A DNA stretch of 42,047 nucleotides from Chloroflexota bacterium (GTDB lineage: Bacteria; Chloroflexota; Dehalococcoidia; Lucifugimonadales; Lucifugimonadaceae), in contig JADFLG010000009.1 of assembly GCA_022564545.1 (NCBI GenBank), positions 1 to 42,047 on the forward strand, given 5' to 3'. Positions 25,950-33,942 of this stretch are shown one piece after another. The position numbers and the translations under genes were made by a program. The notes under the pieces were generated by a model. That model saw only the letters and a list, made by a program, of their open reading frames with translations, ran no database searches and was not told where the DNA came from. The stretch's first letter is position 1. Every line of letters begins with the position of its first letter.

Positions 25950-26040
25950 CTGGTGCGTACCGGCCTGCGTCGAAACGCGGCTTGGATTTTCGGTCCCGGA
26001 AGTCCATACGGTCTGCGCGCCTGACAGGGGGGAGGTCCAG

Positions 26041-27450
26041 ATGCGGGCAGTGGTTCTTGCCGCCGGTGAAGGCAGCCGTATGAACGGCGCAAGATCGGGT
26101 GAACACAAGGCGTTAAGGAAGATCCTGGGGATTTCGATAATCGAGCGCGGGATCCTCGCGATGCGGGATGCCGGGGTGCATCATTTCACCGTTGTCGTTG
26201 GCTACGCGGGAGACAAGGTGCGGGATGCCCTTGGCAATGGCAGCTCCCTGGGTGTTTCGATTGAGTATGTTGAAAACAGGGACTGGCGGCGGGGCAACGG
26301 AACAAGCGTTTACGCGGCGAGAAACACGGTTGGCAACGATGAATTCATTGTTGCAATGGCGGATCACTGGTACGAACCGGAGATTGCGAAACTCCTCACC
26401 GCGAACTCTAGCGGCGGGGCGATCAGCAAGCTCTGCGTGGACCTTGATATCGATTCGCCGTTGCGCTCGGACGACGCGACCAGGGTTCGTGTAATTGCCG
26501 ACGGGTCGATCGTTCAGGTAGGCAAGAATCTTTCCGATTTCAGCGCCGTCGATTGCGGCCTGTTTCTATTTAATCGGGACATATTCGGTGCGCTGCAAAA
26601 GGGCTTCGCGTCGGGAGAATATGAACTGGGAGCGGCGGCCAACCGGCTCGCGTCGACCGGGCGTCTCGAGATGGTCGACGTCGAAGGCTTACTGTGGGAG
26701 GACATCGATACCGAAGATGAGCTGAAGGCGGCTTCCCGGAAACTGCGGCGGTCCCTGCCCGGCTCAGATGACGGCCTGATCTCACAGTACCTGAACCGGC
26801 GCCTGTCGGTGCCCATTTCGATGATTGCCATCAGGGCCCGGCTCACGCCCAACTTCGTCAGTTTGCTGGCGCTGCTGCTGGCGGTGTTCTCTGGATTTTC
26901 ATTCGCATTTGGCAACATCATAGCCGGGGCAATCGCGGCGCAAATGGCATCCATCGTAGACGGCTCGGATGGCGAAGTGGCCCGCGCCCGCTTCATGAGT
27001 TCGAAGCGGGGTGGGCTGGTCGACTCGGTCTTGGACAGGGTGGCCGACGGCTTCATTTTGGGGGGCGCGGGCTACCACGTCCTGACCAATTCGCCGGAGT
27101 CGTGGGAACTCGCGACTGTGCTGATGGCGTTGGCAATCGCGCCAATGTCGATGATCCTCAAGGACCGGTTCCAACTGGCGACGGGGCGCAAGTGGCAAAG
27201 CGAACTGGATGATGGGGCCTCCCGGGTCCTGTTGGCGACCAGAGACGGGCGGCTGTTCGTCCTTTTCCTCGGCGGGCTGTTGAACCTGCTCGCCCCGGCG
27301 CTTGCGTTTGTCGCGATTACCGGCATGTTGCTGCTGGTGTGGCGGCTGGTGCTGGCCTGGGTGCAGATGACTCCGATTCCGGGGCCGTCCGAGACCCCGG
27401 GCGCGGTCCCATCGCTGAGCCAGAGTGGCGCAGAGGCCGGGGGCGACTAG
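26041..27450 (+). CDS. Fused nucleotidyltransferase and CDP-alcohol phosphatidyltransferase (IPCT/DIPPS-like)
   Basis: A 469-aa protein. The N-terminal domain (about 1-235) is a nucleotidyltransferase with VVLAAGEGSRM and a conserved KAL Lys; AMADHW fills the place of the metal-binding LxGD-type motif. The C-terminal domain (about 245-455) is a membrane CDP-alcohol phosphatidyltransferase with a complete D310-G-x2-A-R-x8-G324-x3-D328-x3-D332 signature. The same fusion is known as inositol-1-phosphate cytidylyltransferase/CDP-inositol:inositol-phosphate transferase, which makes phosphorylated di-myo-inositol phosphate, a compatible solute of thermophiles. It could instead make an inositol lipid or another phosphodiester. 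GGGGGGAGG precedes the ATG. No inositol-1-phosphate synthase is adjacent. A strong terminator follows at 27522. Confidence 0.85.
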   Translation: MRAVVLAAGEGSRMNGARSGEHKALRKILGISIIERGILAMRDAGVHHFTVVVGYAGDKVRDALGNGSSLGVSIEYVENRDWRRGNGTSVYAARNTVGNDEFIVAMADHWYEPEIAKLLTANSSGGAISKLCVDLDIDSPLRSDDATRVRVIADGSIVQVGKNLSDFSAVDCGLFLFNRDIFGALQKGFASGEYELGAAANRLASTGRLEMVDVEGLLWEDIDTEDELKAASRKLRRSLPGSDDGLISQYLNRRLSVPISMIAIRARLTPNFVSLLALLLAVFSGFSFAFGNIIAGAIAAQMASIVDGSDGEVARARFMSSKRGGLVDSVLDRVADGFILGGAGYHVLTNSPESWELATVLMALAIAPMSMILKDRFQLATGRKWQSELDDGASRVLLATRDGRLFVLFLGGLLNLLAPALAFVAITGMLLLVWRLVLAWVQMTPIPGPSETPGAVPSLSQSGAEAGGD

Positions 27451-27521
27451 GCCGGAGTGCCGGTGTTTCAGCGGGCCAATTTCACTATTTCAACGCAATT
27501 CTTGGTTCTAAATTAGACGCG

Positions 27522-27553
27522 AACAGGCCTCACCCATTTGGATGAGGCCTGTT
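27522..27553 (+). terminator. Strong intrinsic terminator
   Basis: An 11-bp perfect stem (AACAGGCCTCA with TGAGGCCTGTT) encloses a 10-nt loop and is followed by T-run 27552-27555. It ends the IPCT/DIPPS-like gene. Because the A residues before the stem are also few, it acts best on the plus strand. Confidence 0.85.
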
Positions 27554-27581
27554 TTGTGTTCGTGATGGAGACGGGGGAGAG
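27552..27581. repeat. Direct repeat copy 1, resembling the 3' end of ssrA (tmRNA)
   Basis: TTTTGTGTTCGTGATGGAGA and its continuation match the copy at 38703-38732 at 27 of 30 positions, in the same orientation. On the minus strand it contains CCGTCTCCATCA and, with the adjacent bases, a T arm GGAGA-G-TTCGACT-C-TCTCC, as at the 3' end of tmRNA. Upstream, a GAGCG/CGCTC hairpin inside a CGACGA/TCGTCG stem is compatible with tmRNA, but no 5' half of ssrA is present. It is probably a truncated ssrA end or attachment-site remnant. Confidence 0.6.
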
Positions 27582-27726
27582 TCGAACTCTCCGACGAACA
27601 GAGCGGCGCAAGCGCTCATCGCAAATTAGTCGTCGATGTAAACGGGCGACACTGGTCGTTCGAACCCTGCCGGGTGGTATTTTGGGCAGCTTCAGGTGGT
27701 ACCGTCGAGTAATGCTTTGGGCTGAG

Positions 27727-27754
27727 TTGACAGTTATCCAGTTCAACCTGTAGC
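27727..27754 (+). promoter_or_regulatory. Candidate promoter for the first LLM oxidoreductase gene
   Basis: TTGACA at 27727-27732 is followed after 16 bp by TGTAGC. The -35 box is perfect, the -10 box is poor. A second TTGACA at 27785-27790 has no clear -10 box. Confidence 0.35.
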
Positions 27755-27795
27755 CGCGATCTGTGGAACGATAGTCAAGATGATTTGACAGGCCT

Positions 27796-27818
27796 GTTTA
27801 TCAGTGGCGGTGATAAAC
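27796..27818. promoter_or_regulatory. Inverted repeat upstream of LLM gene, operator candidate
   Basis: GTTTATCA (27796-27803) and TGATAAAC (27811-27818) are a perfect 8-bp inverted repeat with a 7-bp spacer, 33 bp before the ATG at 27851. It could bind a dimeric repressor or fold in the mRNA leader. No regulator gene is adjacent. Confidence 0.45.
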
Positions 27819-27850
27819 AAAATAAATTCGAACCCCAAATAGGAGACGAA

Positions 27851-28696
27851 ATGCACTTCGGAATACACTCGGCCTTTCACACCGGTTCGGTCGACCTTGC
27901 GGAGTTCGCTGCTCGCTGCGAACAGCTCGGCCTGGAGTCATTGTGGTTACCCGAACACACCGTCATTCCAGTAAACCCGTCGGTTGGTCCCGGAGGTGTA
28001 GTCGGCGGACCGATCCCTGATTCCTATCTGCTGATGACCGACCCCCTCATCGGTCTGACCATTGCCGCGGCCGCCACCAAAACCTTGCGTCTTGGCACGG
28101 GCGTCCTGCTGGTTCCTGAACATCACCCTGTTGATCTCGCAAAGCGCATTTCGTCACTCGATTTTTACTCAGGCGGCAGATTCATCCTGGGAGTCGGAAC
28201 GGGCTGGCAACCGGAAGAGTCGGCCGCACTCGGTGGCGACTTTCCACGCAGGTGGGCTCAGGCATCCGAATCACTGGAAATAATGAAGAAGCTCTGGACG
28301 GAGAACGAACCAGAACATAATGGTCATTACCACAGCTTTCCAAAGCTTAGATTTCACCCGCAACCTGTTCAAAAACCGCATCCGCCCATTCTTCTTGGAG
28401 GAAGCACGACGCGGGTGTTTGATCGAGTTGCCGCCATGGCAAACGGGTGGGCTCCCTGGGGCATCGCCCCGGATGAACTTGCAGCCGGACGCCGCCTGCT
28501 GAATGACGCCTGTGATCGGATCGGCAGGGCCGGGGACACCGCATCGATTACTGTATTCACGAACAACCGGGACCCCGATGTCATCGACGCCTATTCCGCC
28601 GCCGGTGCCGACAGGATTGTCATCACGATGGATTCAACACCAGGCCACGATCCGTTCGCCCGGCTCGAGCAGGTCGCAAAACTGGCTGCGTCCTGA
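27851..28696 (+). CDS. Luciferase-like (LLM class), probably F420-dependent oxidoreductase
   Basis: A 281-aa TIM-barrel protein of the LLM superfamily, close to the TIGR03619-type F420 group. It begins MHFGIHSAFHTGSVDLAEFA, followed by RCEQLGLESLWLPEHTV, LRLGTGVLLVPEHHPVDLAK and FILGVGTGWQPEE, the standard order of barrel strands. The loop GGSTTRVFDRVAAMANGWAPW near residue 185 is the conserved cofactor-binding part. Such enzymes use F420H2 or reduced flavin; the substrate is unknown. AGGAGA lies 8 bp before the ATG at 27851; the open frame to 27785 lacks family residues. It is convergent with an ABC permease gene and sits at one end of the repeat-bounded segment. Confidence 0.9.
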   Translation: MHFGIHSAFHTGSVDLAEFAARCEQLGLESLWLPEHTVIPVNPSVGPGGVVGGPIPDSYLLMTDPLIGLTIAAAATKTLRLGTGVLLVPEHHPVDLAKRISSLDFYSGGRFILGVGTGWQPEESAALGGDFPRRWAQASESLEIMKKLWTENEPEHNGHYHSFPKLRFHPQPVQKPHPPILLGGSTTRVFDRVAAMANGWAPWGIAPDELAAGRRLLNDACDRIGRAGDTASITVFTNNRDPDVIDAYSAAGADRIVITMDSTPGHDPFARLEQVAKLAAS

Positions 28697-28710
28697 CGAA
28701 TCCTCCTTGA

Positions 28711-29610
28711 TCACCCCTGGATCTGCCGCAGTCGAGGGTCCAGGCGGTCTCGAAGCCAGTCTCCGAGGAGCGTAACTGCTATTACCAGCAGGCCGATGAC
28801 AACCCCCGGGATCAGGCTGACCCACCAGGCCGTAGCGATATAAAGGCGCCCTTCCGCGACCATCGAACCCCACGCAGGGGTTGGGGGCGGGACACCTGCC
28901 CCGAGAAAACTCAAGGATGCCTCAGCAAGCACAACCGCTCCCACCTGCAATGTGCCGACAACCGCAACGATGCCAATCACGCCGGGCAGGATGTGGCGGT
29001 ACATGATCCGGATCGGCGATGCTCCACACGAGCGCGCAGCGGCCACGTAATCCATGGTCACGATGACCAGCACCTCGGCTCGCACCTGCCGCGCAAAGTG
29101 CCCCCAGACCAGAAACACCAGTAGCCCCAGCAGAAGTCCGAGGCTTGGTCCTAGAACCACGGCCAGGGCCAGGGCGATCAGGATCAAAGGCACTGCGAAC
29201 TTGATGTCGACAATACGCATGATGACTTCGTCGACCCAACCACCGGCATAGCCCGACACCACGCCCAGCAGCGTACCGATAATGCCGCCCACACCCAGGG
29301 CAACGACAGTTACCACAACGGAAATTCGTGCACCATGCACGATACGGCTGAAAATATCGCGCCCAAGGCTGTCGGTTCCCAGGATGTGATCCGACGTACC
29401 TCCAAATAGCATCGGCGGTATGTGCCGGTCCCCGAGATCCCCGAGCTTCGCATCATGGGGTGCGATCAATGGCGCGAAAACGGCCGAGACGATCAGTACG
29501 GAGAGAATGACAATCGACGAGATTGGCCAACGGCGTAATCGCCATCTCGAATAACGGGCGGTCTCCGACCACGTGTTCAATAGCACCGGTTCGGCAACAG
29601 GTGTGGTCAT
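28711..29610 (-). CDS. ABC transporter permease, DppC/OppC type
   Basis: A 299-aa permease with an N-terminal membrane segment (ISSIVILSVLIVSAVFAPLIAP), then the LGTDSLGRDIFSRIVHGAR motif that marks DppC-type permeases, and the EAA loop YVAAARSCGASPIRIMYRHILPG. It has about six membrane segments. The ATG at 29610 overlaps the stop of the partner permease (ATGA), giving tight coupling; the open frame to 29766 would run far into that gene. The likely function is import of peptides, opines or other amino-acid conjugates together with the binding protein encoded upstream. No ATP-binding protein gene is present next to it. Confidence 0.92.
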   Translation of the reverse strand: MTTPVAEPVLLNTWSETARYSRWRLRRWPISSIVILSVLIVSAVFAPLIAPHDAKLGDLGDRHIPPMLFGGTSDHILGTDSLGRDIFSRIVHGARISVVVTVVALGVGGIIGTLLGVVSGYAGGWVDEVIMRIVDIKFAVPLILIALALAVVLGPSLGLLLGLLVFLVWGHFARQVRAEVLVIVTMDYVAAARSCGASPIRIMYRHILPGVIGIVAVVGTLQVGAVVLAEASLSFLGAGVPPPTPAWGSMVAEGRLYIATAWWVSLIPGVVIGLLVIAVTLLGDWLRDRLDPRLRQIQG

Positions 29611-30521
29611 CGGATTCGTATTCGGGGATCGATAGCCATGTACAACACATCGACCAGTAAATTGACGAAAACGAAGACGAAGGTCGTGAGCAGAATCACC
29701 CCCTGCAATATCGGGTAGTCGGAATTGCTGACGGCCTGAACTGCCAGCAACCCGAGCCCGGGCCACGAAAATACCGTCTCCACGACGATTGATCCGGTAA
29801 TCAGGCTCGCCAGCGTCAGGGCGGCAAAGGTTATCGGTCCAAGAAGGGCGTTACGGAAGGCATGCTTCCAGATCACGGCACGCGCAGAAACTCCCTTACC
29901 CCTGGCGAGCCGCACGTACTCCGAGTCGAGCGCGTCCAGCATCGAAGAGCGCAGAATTCGCACCTGTCCGGATGCGCCAAACCAGCCAAGCGCAACGGCG
30001 GGGAGAATTAACGATGTCCAACCAGTGTTCCGGGATGCGGGAAGCCAGTTCAGCCCGACGGCGAAGATATAGATGAGGAGCAGGGAAACCCAGAAAACCG
30101 GCATTGCCTGCCCCAGCACGGCAAATGAACGGACTCCATGGTCCCAGAAACCGCCACGCTTCACCGCGGACAGGACGCCGAGTGGAACCCCGATCAGTAT
30201 GGCGAAAGCGAATGCAGCAGCAGCAAGCATGGCGGTATTCGGTATACGTGACCAGAGAATCTCCGCGACTGGCTTGCGCTGGAGCGTCGAGTCGCCCATG
30301 TCGCCTTTAACCAGGTTGGTCACATACAGCAAGTACTGCTTGTATACAGGCTGATCCAGCCCCAGCTCCTGACCCAACGCGTCCCATTGCTTCTGGGTGG
30401 CGTCCTCGGAAATCAACAAGGAACGCGGGTCACCTTGAATCCGGGATAGCCCGAACACCAGCATGGTCACGACCAGAAGTGTGACGATGCTGGCAATCAC
30501 TCTCCTGGCCAGGAATCGCAT
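29607..30521 (-). CDS. ABC transporter permease, DppB/OppB type
   Basis: A 304-aa permease. It begins MRFLARRVIASIVTLLVVTM, has the DppB-type N-terminal region (LSRIQGDPRSLLI, then LGLDQPVYKQYLLYV) and ends with the EAA loop VRLARGKGVSARAVIWKHAF followed by three membrane segments. Six membrane segments in all. It lies 14 bp after the substrate-binding protein gene and overlaps the next permease gene by 4 bp. It pairs with the DppC-type protein to form the membrane channel of a family-5 importer. Confidence 0.92.
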   Translation of the reverse strand: MRFLARRVIASIVTLLVVTMLVFGLSRIQGDPRSLLISEDATQKQWDALGQELGLDQPVYKQYLLYVTNLVKGDMGDSTLQRKPVAEILWSRIPNTAMLAAAAFAFAILIGVPLGVLSAVKRGGFWDHGVRSFAVLGQAMPVFWVSLLLIYIFAVGLNWLPASRNTGWTSLILPAVALGWFGASGQVRILRSSMLDALDSEYVRLARGKGVSARAVIWKHAFRNALLGPITFAALTLASLITGSIVVETVFSWPGLGLLAVQAVSNSDYPILQGVILLTTFVFVFVNLLVDVLYMAIDPRIRIR

Positions 30522-30535
30522 CCTGCAATTGAGCC

Positions 30536-32290
30536 TTACTTAAACCGGATGTTCTCGAAGTCACCAAGGTAACCACTACCGGTGGTCATCTTCCATTCCA
30601 GAATTCTGTCCGTGTTGATCCCCAGAATTTGGTCGGCCAAAACCACGGGAATAATCCACTGATTGTGACTGAAACCGTCGTAAAGCTGCTCGCGAATCTT
30701 ATCGATCTCATCCCTGGACGTGATGGAATCCATCCGGCGGATGATAGCCAGTGGCTCTCTGACCTCCAGTCCGGGATTAAACGCATTTTCCGGGTTGCGC
30801 CGCAACTGCGTAAGTTCGGGTGGCTCGGCGGTCCCGGCGCTGCTGGAGCGGAACCACAGGTCGCTCCTCTCGCGGGCCACGACCGAGGGTCTATTTCCCG
30901 AATACGTGAGCACCTCGGTCCTCACTTCCCCGCCGAGCGCGCCCAAAAACTGCGCCACGGCCTGGCCCATTTCTACTTCGAGCGGGTGCGATCCGGTCGT
31001 AATGCGAATGAGGGCATCAAATCCGTCTGGATATCCGGCCTCGACCAGGAGTTTTCTGGCGGCGTCAAGGTCGTACGGAATGAACCATCTGTCCTGCCAG
31101 ACGGTGTCGAGAAGGGGCGGTAAGACTTCTGGCAGATAACTGGGCCGTCCGAAGCCTCCAAGTATGTTGTCAACGATGCTCTGGCGGTCGATTGCCATCG
31201 ACATGGCCATGCGCACCTTGCGCGCGTTCTCCTGCGAGACGGGGTCGTTGCACTCGCCGACCCACGGCTTGCTCGGATCATATCCAGGGCGGGGGTACGG
31301 TTCGACTGGCTCACCTGCCAGTGTGGTTTCCATGCAGAATTGGCCCTGCGGATACAGCCTCTGAGAACCGGGGACCCCGAATGCGAGGGTGCCCAGACTC
31401 GGATCTCTGGCCACATCCTCAGCAAGCGGAGCTGGCACCAGGCTGGCATCGACCTGACCGGACTTAAGGGCCGCAATTTGTGTGGCTGGCTCCTTTATTT
31501 CGAGAATACGAACAGTCCTCAGGCGAGAAGGTGTGCCGTGGTACTGATCGAACGCCTCGAGCACAACTTCATCACCCTGGGCCCACTTCTCGAACACGAA
31601 GGGGCCAGTGCCGCCAGAGAGATCAAGGAACGCGGCGTCAACCCCGAGGGTTTCTATTCGTTTCTTGCTAAAGACCTTCGTGGACGCGCCGCTGCCGTTA
31701 CCGAAAAATGCTTCGAAGAAGAACGAATTGAACATGTCCAGTCTGATGCTGACGGTGTAAATATCAACGGCCTCTGCTTTCGCGCCCGTTGCTCTGGCCA
31801 GGCCAATGCCGGAATGAATACTGCCGTCTCGTATCTCATCCTCGAAACTCCAGACGAAATCTTCCGCCGTCATCTCGCCCCAGCCACCGTGGAACTGCAC
31901 CCCCTGTTTTAGTTCAAGTGTCCACCCGAGACCGTCGGAGTCCATCTCCCATCCGGTGATCAAACGCATTTCCAATTCGGGCCTGTCCACGGCCCAGACC
32001 ATGGCGGTTTCGTACACTCCCCATCGGCGCATAAACCCGCTCGGGGCCACCGGCAGTTGGCTGGGCACCATTGCCGGGAAGGTGACGTCGCTTGCGGCAA
32101 GCGTAAATGTCTCTACTGGGTGGGCAGGGGGTGTTTCGTGCGCAGCGGACAGCGTTGTACCCGTGGCAGCCGGGGATGCGGGTGATGTGGCGGGCTGATC
32201 GTCACTGCCACCACAGCCGGCGATCAGCCCCAAAATGCCAATTGTCGCTGCAACATATGTCAGCGATCGCCCTCTTATATTGATACGCAT
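30536..32290 (-). CDS. ABC transporter substrate-binding lipoprotein, family 5
   Basis: A 584-aa extracytoplasmic binding protein (SBP_bac_5). The signal peptide ends in a lipobox LIAGC with Cys26, followed by a Ser/Pro/Ala/Thr-rich linker. The mature part shows the family-5 pattern: FTLAASDVTFP near the start, WTLELKQGVQFHGGWGEMTAEDFVWSFE (the conserved KDG-type strand and helix) and VRMAMSMAIDRQSIVDNILGG near the middle. Ligands of the family are peptides, nickel, opines, glutathione or sugars, so the substrate stays open. It is the first gene of a three-gene operon with both permeases. The next gene upstream is divergent and encodes an LLM oxidoreductase. Confidence 0.93.
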   Translation of the reverse strand: MRINIRGRSLTYVAATIGILGLIAGCGGSDDQPATSPASPAATGTTLSAAHETPPAHPVETFTLAASDVTFPAMVPSQLPVAPSGFMRRWGVYETAMVWAVDRPELEMRLITGWEMDSDGLGWTLELKQGVQFHGGWGEMTAEDFVWSFEDEIRDGSIHSGIGLARATGAKAEAVDIYTVSIRLDMFNSFFFEAFFGNGSGASTKVFSKKRIETLGVDAAFLDLSGGTGPFVFEKWAQGDEVVLEAFDQYHGTPSRLRTVRILEIKEPATQIAALKSGQVDASLVPAPLAEDVARDPSLGTLAFGVPGSQRLYPQGQFCMETTLAGEPVEPYPRPGYDPSKPWVGECNDPVSQENARKVRMAMSMAIDRQSIVDNILGGFGRPSYLPEVLPPLLDTVWQDRWFIPYDLDAARKLLVEAGYPDGFDALIRITTGSHPLEVEMGQAVAQFLGALGGEVRTEVLTYSGNRPSVVARERSDLWFRSSSAGTAEPPELTQLRRNPENAFNPGLEVREPLAIIRRMDSITSRDEIDKIREQLYDGFSHNQWIIPVVLADQILGINTDRILEWKMTTGSGYLGDFENIRFK

Positions 32291-32728
32291 ACCGGTCCCC
32301 CGAGTGTCCCAGATTTCACATTAGGTGAATCAACTGTCCAGAGCACGTAATGCAGAGTCCTGCGGGTCGCATATTCAGGCTGTATTTCGAATGTGCCCTG
32401 TTTTTGCTGGCGATCGACACACGTACTCGTGGAATGATGATGCCCGCGCCGGACCATTTCAATGATTTTCACGAATTTGAGAAATAGAAGATTGCGGGTC
32501 CGCGCGATTCGAACTTGAGACGACCGAGGAATACCGAGACAATCACTGAAATCGGACGAGTTCGTGTGAAATGTGCCAACGACTCAGCCTGCACTTATTA
32601 ATCCTTCTGAAGGTGTTGATGATATCTACAGCGGAGTTAACATTACGGCTTGAATTAATTCGAAGTGGGCAATGGGTGCCCATCAGAAATCAGTCCGTAA
32701 ATCGCCATGCGCGATTGCCGAGGTCAAC
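32291..32728. other. Divergent intergenic region of 438 bp, AT-rich
   Basis: Shared upstream region of the ABC operon (leftwards) and the second LLM gene (rightwards). It is visibly richer in A and T than the neighbours. A candidate plus-strand promoter is listed separately; a minus-strand promoter is not clear. No gene is seen. Confidence 0.6.
32616..32643 (+). promoter_or_regulatory. Candidate promoter for second LLM gene
   Basis: TTGATG at 32616-32621 and TAACAT at 32638-32643 are separated by 16 bp, about 85 bp before the ATG at 32729. The match is moderate. Confidence 0.4.
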
Positions 32729-33598
32729 ATGCAGATCGGGATCGTATTTCCACAGACAGAGATAGGTAACGATCCCGGCGGGATCAGGGCGTTCGGCGAG
32801 GCGGCTGAGTCACTTGGTTACACGCACATTGCCACGTACGACCACGTGATCGGCGCAAACCTTGAGAACAGACCCGATTGGCGAGGTCCATATTCCGTTT
32901 CTTCGGCGTTCCACGAACCGTTCGTTTTATTTGGATTTCTTGCCGGAGCCACCAGGACGCTCGGATTCGCGACGAGCATTGTGATATTGCCGCAGCGGCA
33001 AACGGTCCTTGTCGCAAAACAGGCGGCGGCGATCGACATTCTCTGCGGTGGACGCTTCCGCCTTGGTATCGGGATTGGATGGAATGAGATCGAATACGAG
33101 TCGTTGAACGAAGATTTCTCGAATCGCGGTCGCCGCTCCGAAGAGCAGATCGAAGTGATGAGAATGTTGTGGACAAACCAGGTCGTCGACTACAAAGGCA
33201 AGTGGCATTCAATCCCCGATGCCGGTATCACGCCAATGCCGGTGCAGCAACCAATTCCGGTGTGGCTGGGTGGAGGCGCGACGGACGTCGTTCTGCGACG
33301 CATCGCAAAATTGGCCGATGGCTGGATGCCGCAATGGCAGCCGAACGATGACGGCCTTACACAGCTGGAGCGGATGCGGGGATTCGCGAACGAAATAGGC
33401 CGGGACCACTCAGAGATTGGGCTTGAGGGGAGACTTCCGGTCAGGGCAAAAAACGGCGATTCGTGGGCAACCTCAACCGCGGGCTGGAACGCCATCGGCT
33501 CAACTCACTTGAGCATTGTCACGATGGGGGACGGCCTGGAGGGAGCTGATGCCCACATTCGGCGACTCGAAGAATACCGCTCCGCAGTTCCGGCCTGA
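32729..33598 (+). CDS. Luciferase-like (LLM class) F420-dependent-type oxidoreductase
   Basis: A 289-aa LLM barrel protein with MQIGIVFPQTEIGNDPGGIR, FGEAAESLGYTHIATYDHV, LGFATSIVILPQRQTVLVAKQ and FRLGIGIGWNEIEYESL. The late motif PVWLGGGATDVVLRRIAKLADGW matches the same fold as the first LLM protein in this window, but the two are clearly different paralogues (PEHTV versus TYDHV in the second motif). It should use F420H2 or reduced flavin. The ATG at 32729 follows GAGGT closely; the open frame to 32672 adds residues without family resemblance. It is divergent from the importer operon, so import and oxidation may be co-regulated. Confidence 0.9.
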   Translation: MQIGIVFPQTEIGNDPGGIRAFGEAAESLGYTHIATYDHVIGANLENRPDWRGPYSVSSAFHEPFVLFGFLAGATRTLGFATSIVILPQRQTVLVAKQAAAIDILCGGRFRLGIGIGWNEIEYESLNEDFSNRGRRSEEQIEVMRMLWTNQVVDYKGKWHSIPDAGITPMPVQQPIPVWLGGGATDVVLRRIAKLADGWMPQWQPNDDGLTQLERMRGFANEIGRDHSEIGLEGRLPVRAKNGDSWATSTAGWNAIGSTHLSIVTMGDGLEGADAHIRRLEEYRSAVPA

Positions 33599-33942
33599 TT
33601 ATTGGCCCGTTCGTCGACTAATTCACCTCGACGCCAGCACGCCAGAACTTATAGTTCTCCAGGGCCAGAACAGCGGGAGGCGAGACGGCCGTATAAGACA
33701 GGAATTAACCCTCTTGGTGGCGCGAAAACTGGGGCAAGGTCGCGGGTAGAAAAATCGAGATAACCTGTGGTACCGGTTCACACGGCAGTTCATGACGGCG
33801 CTTAACGAAACGCTTTCCTGCCACGAATCGACCCGTGCGAGTAGGCCTGCTGAAAGTCCTATAACATGCGACGCTGTACTCATGGCCGGTGTTTGCGGTG
33901 CGGACGGGGGACCACTGACCACACAGCTGGGGAGAGGTATTC
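33599..33942. other. Intergenic stretch without recognised elements
   Basis: 344 bp between the second LLM gene and the dehydrogenase gene. I see short reading frames only and no clear promoter or hairpin. Confidence 0.5.

Noticed and set aside
25757-26040. Known riboswitch class in the long leader
   Set aside because: Hairpins are possible, but I could not match the conserved core of any riboswitch I know; only promoter and short ORFs are reported.
27640-27690. A TTCGAA-containing stretch on the plus strand that resembles a tRNA T arm
   Set aside because: The bases around the loop do not pair and no acceptor, D or anticodon arm fits.
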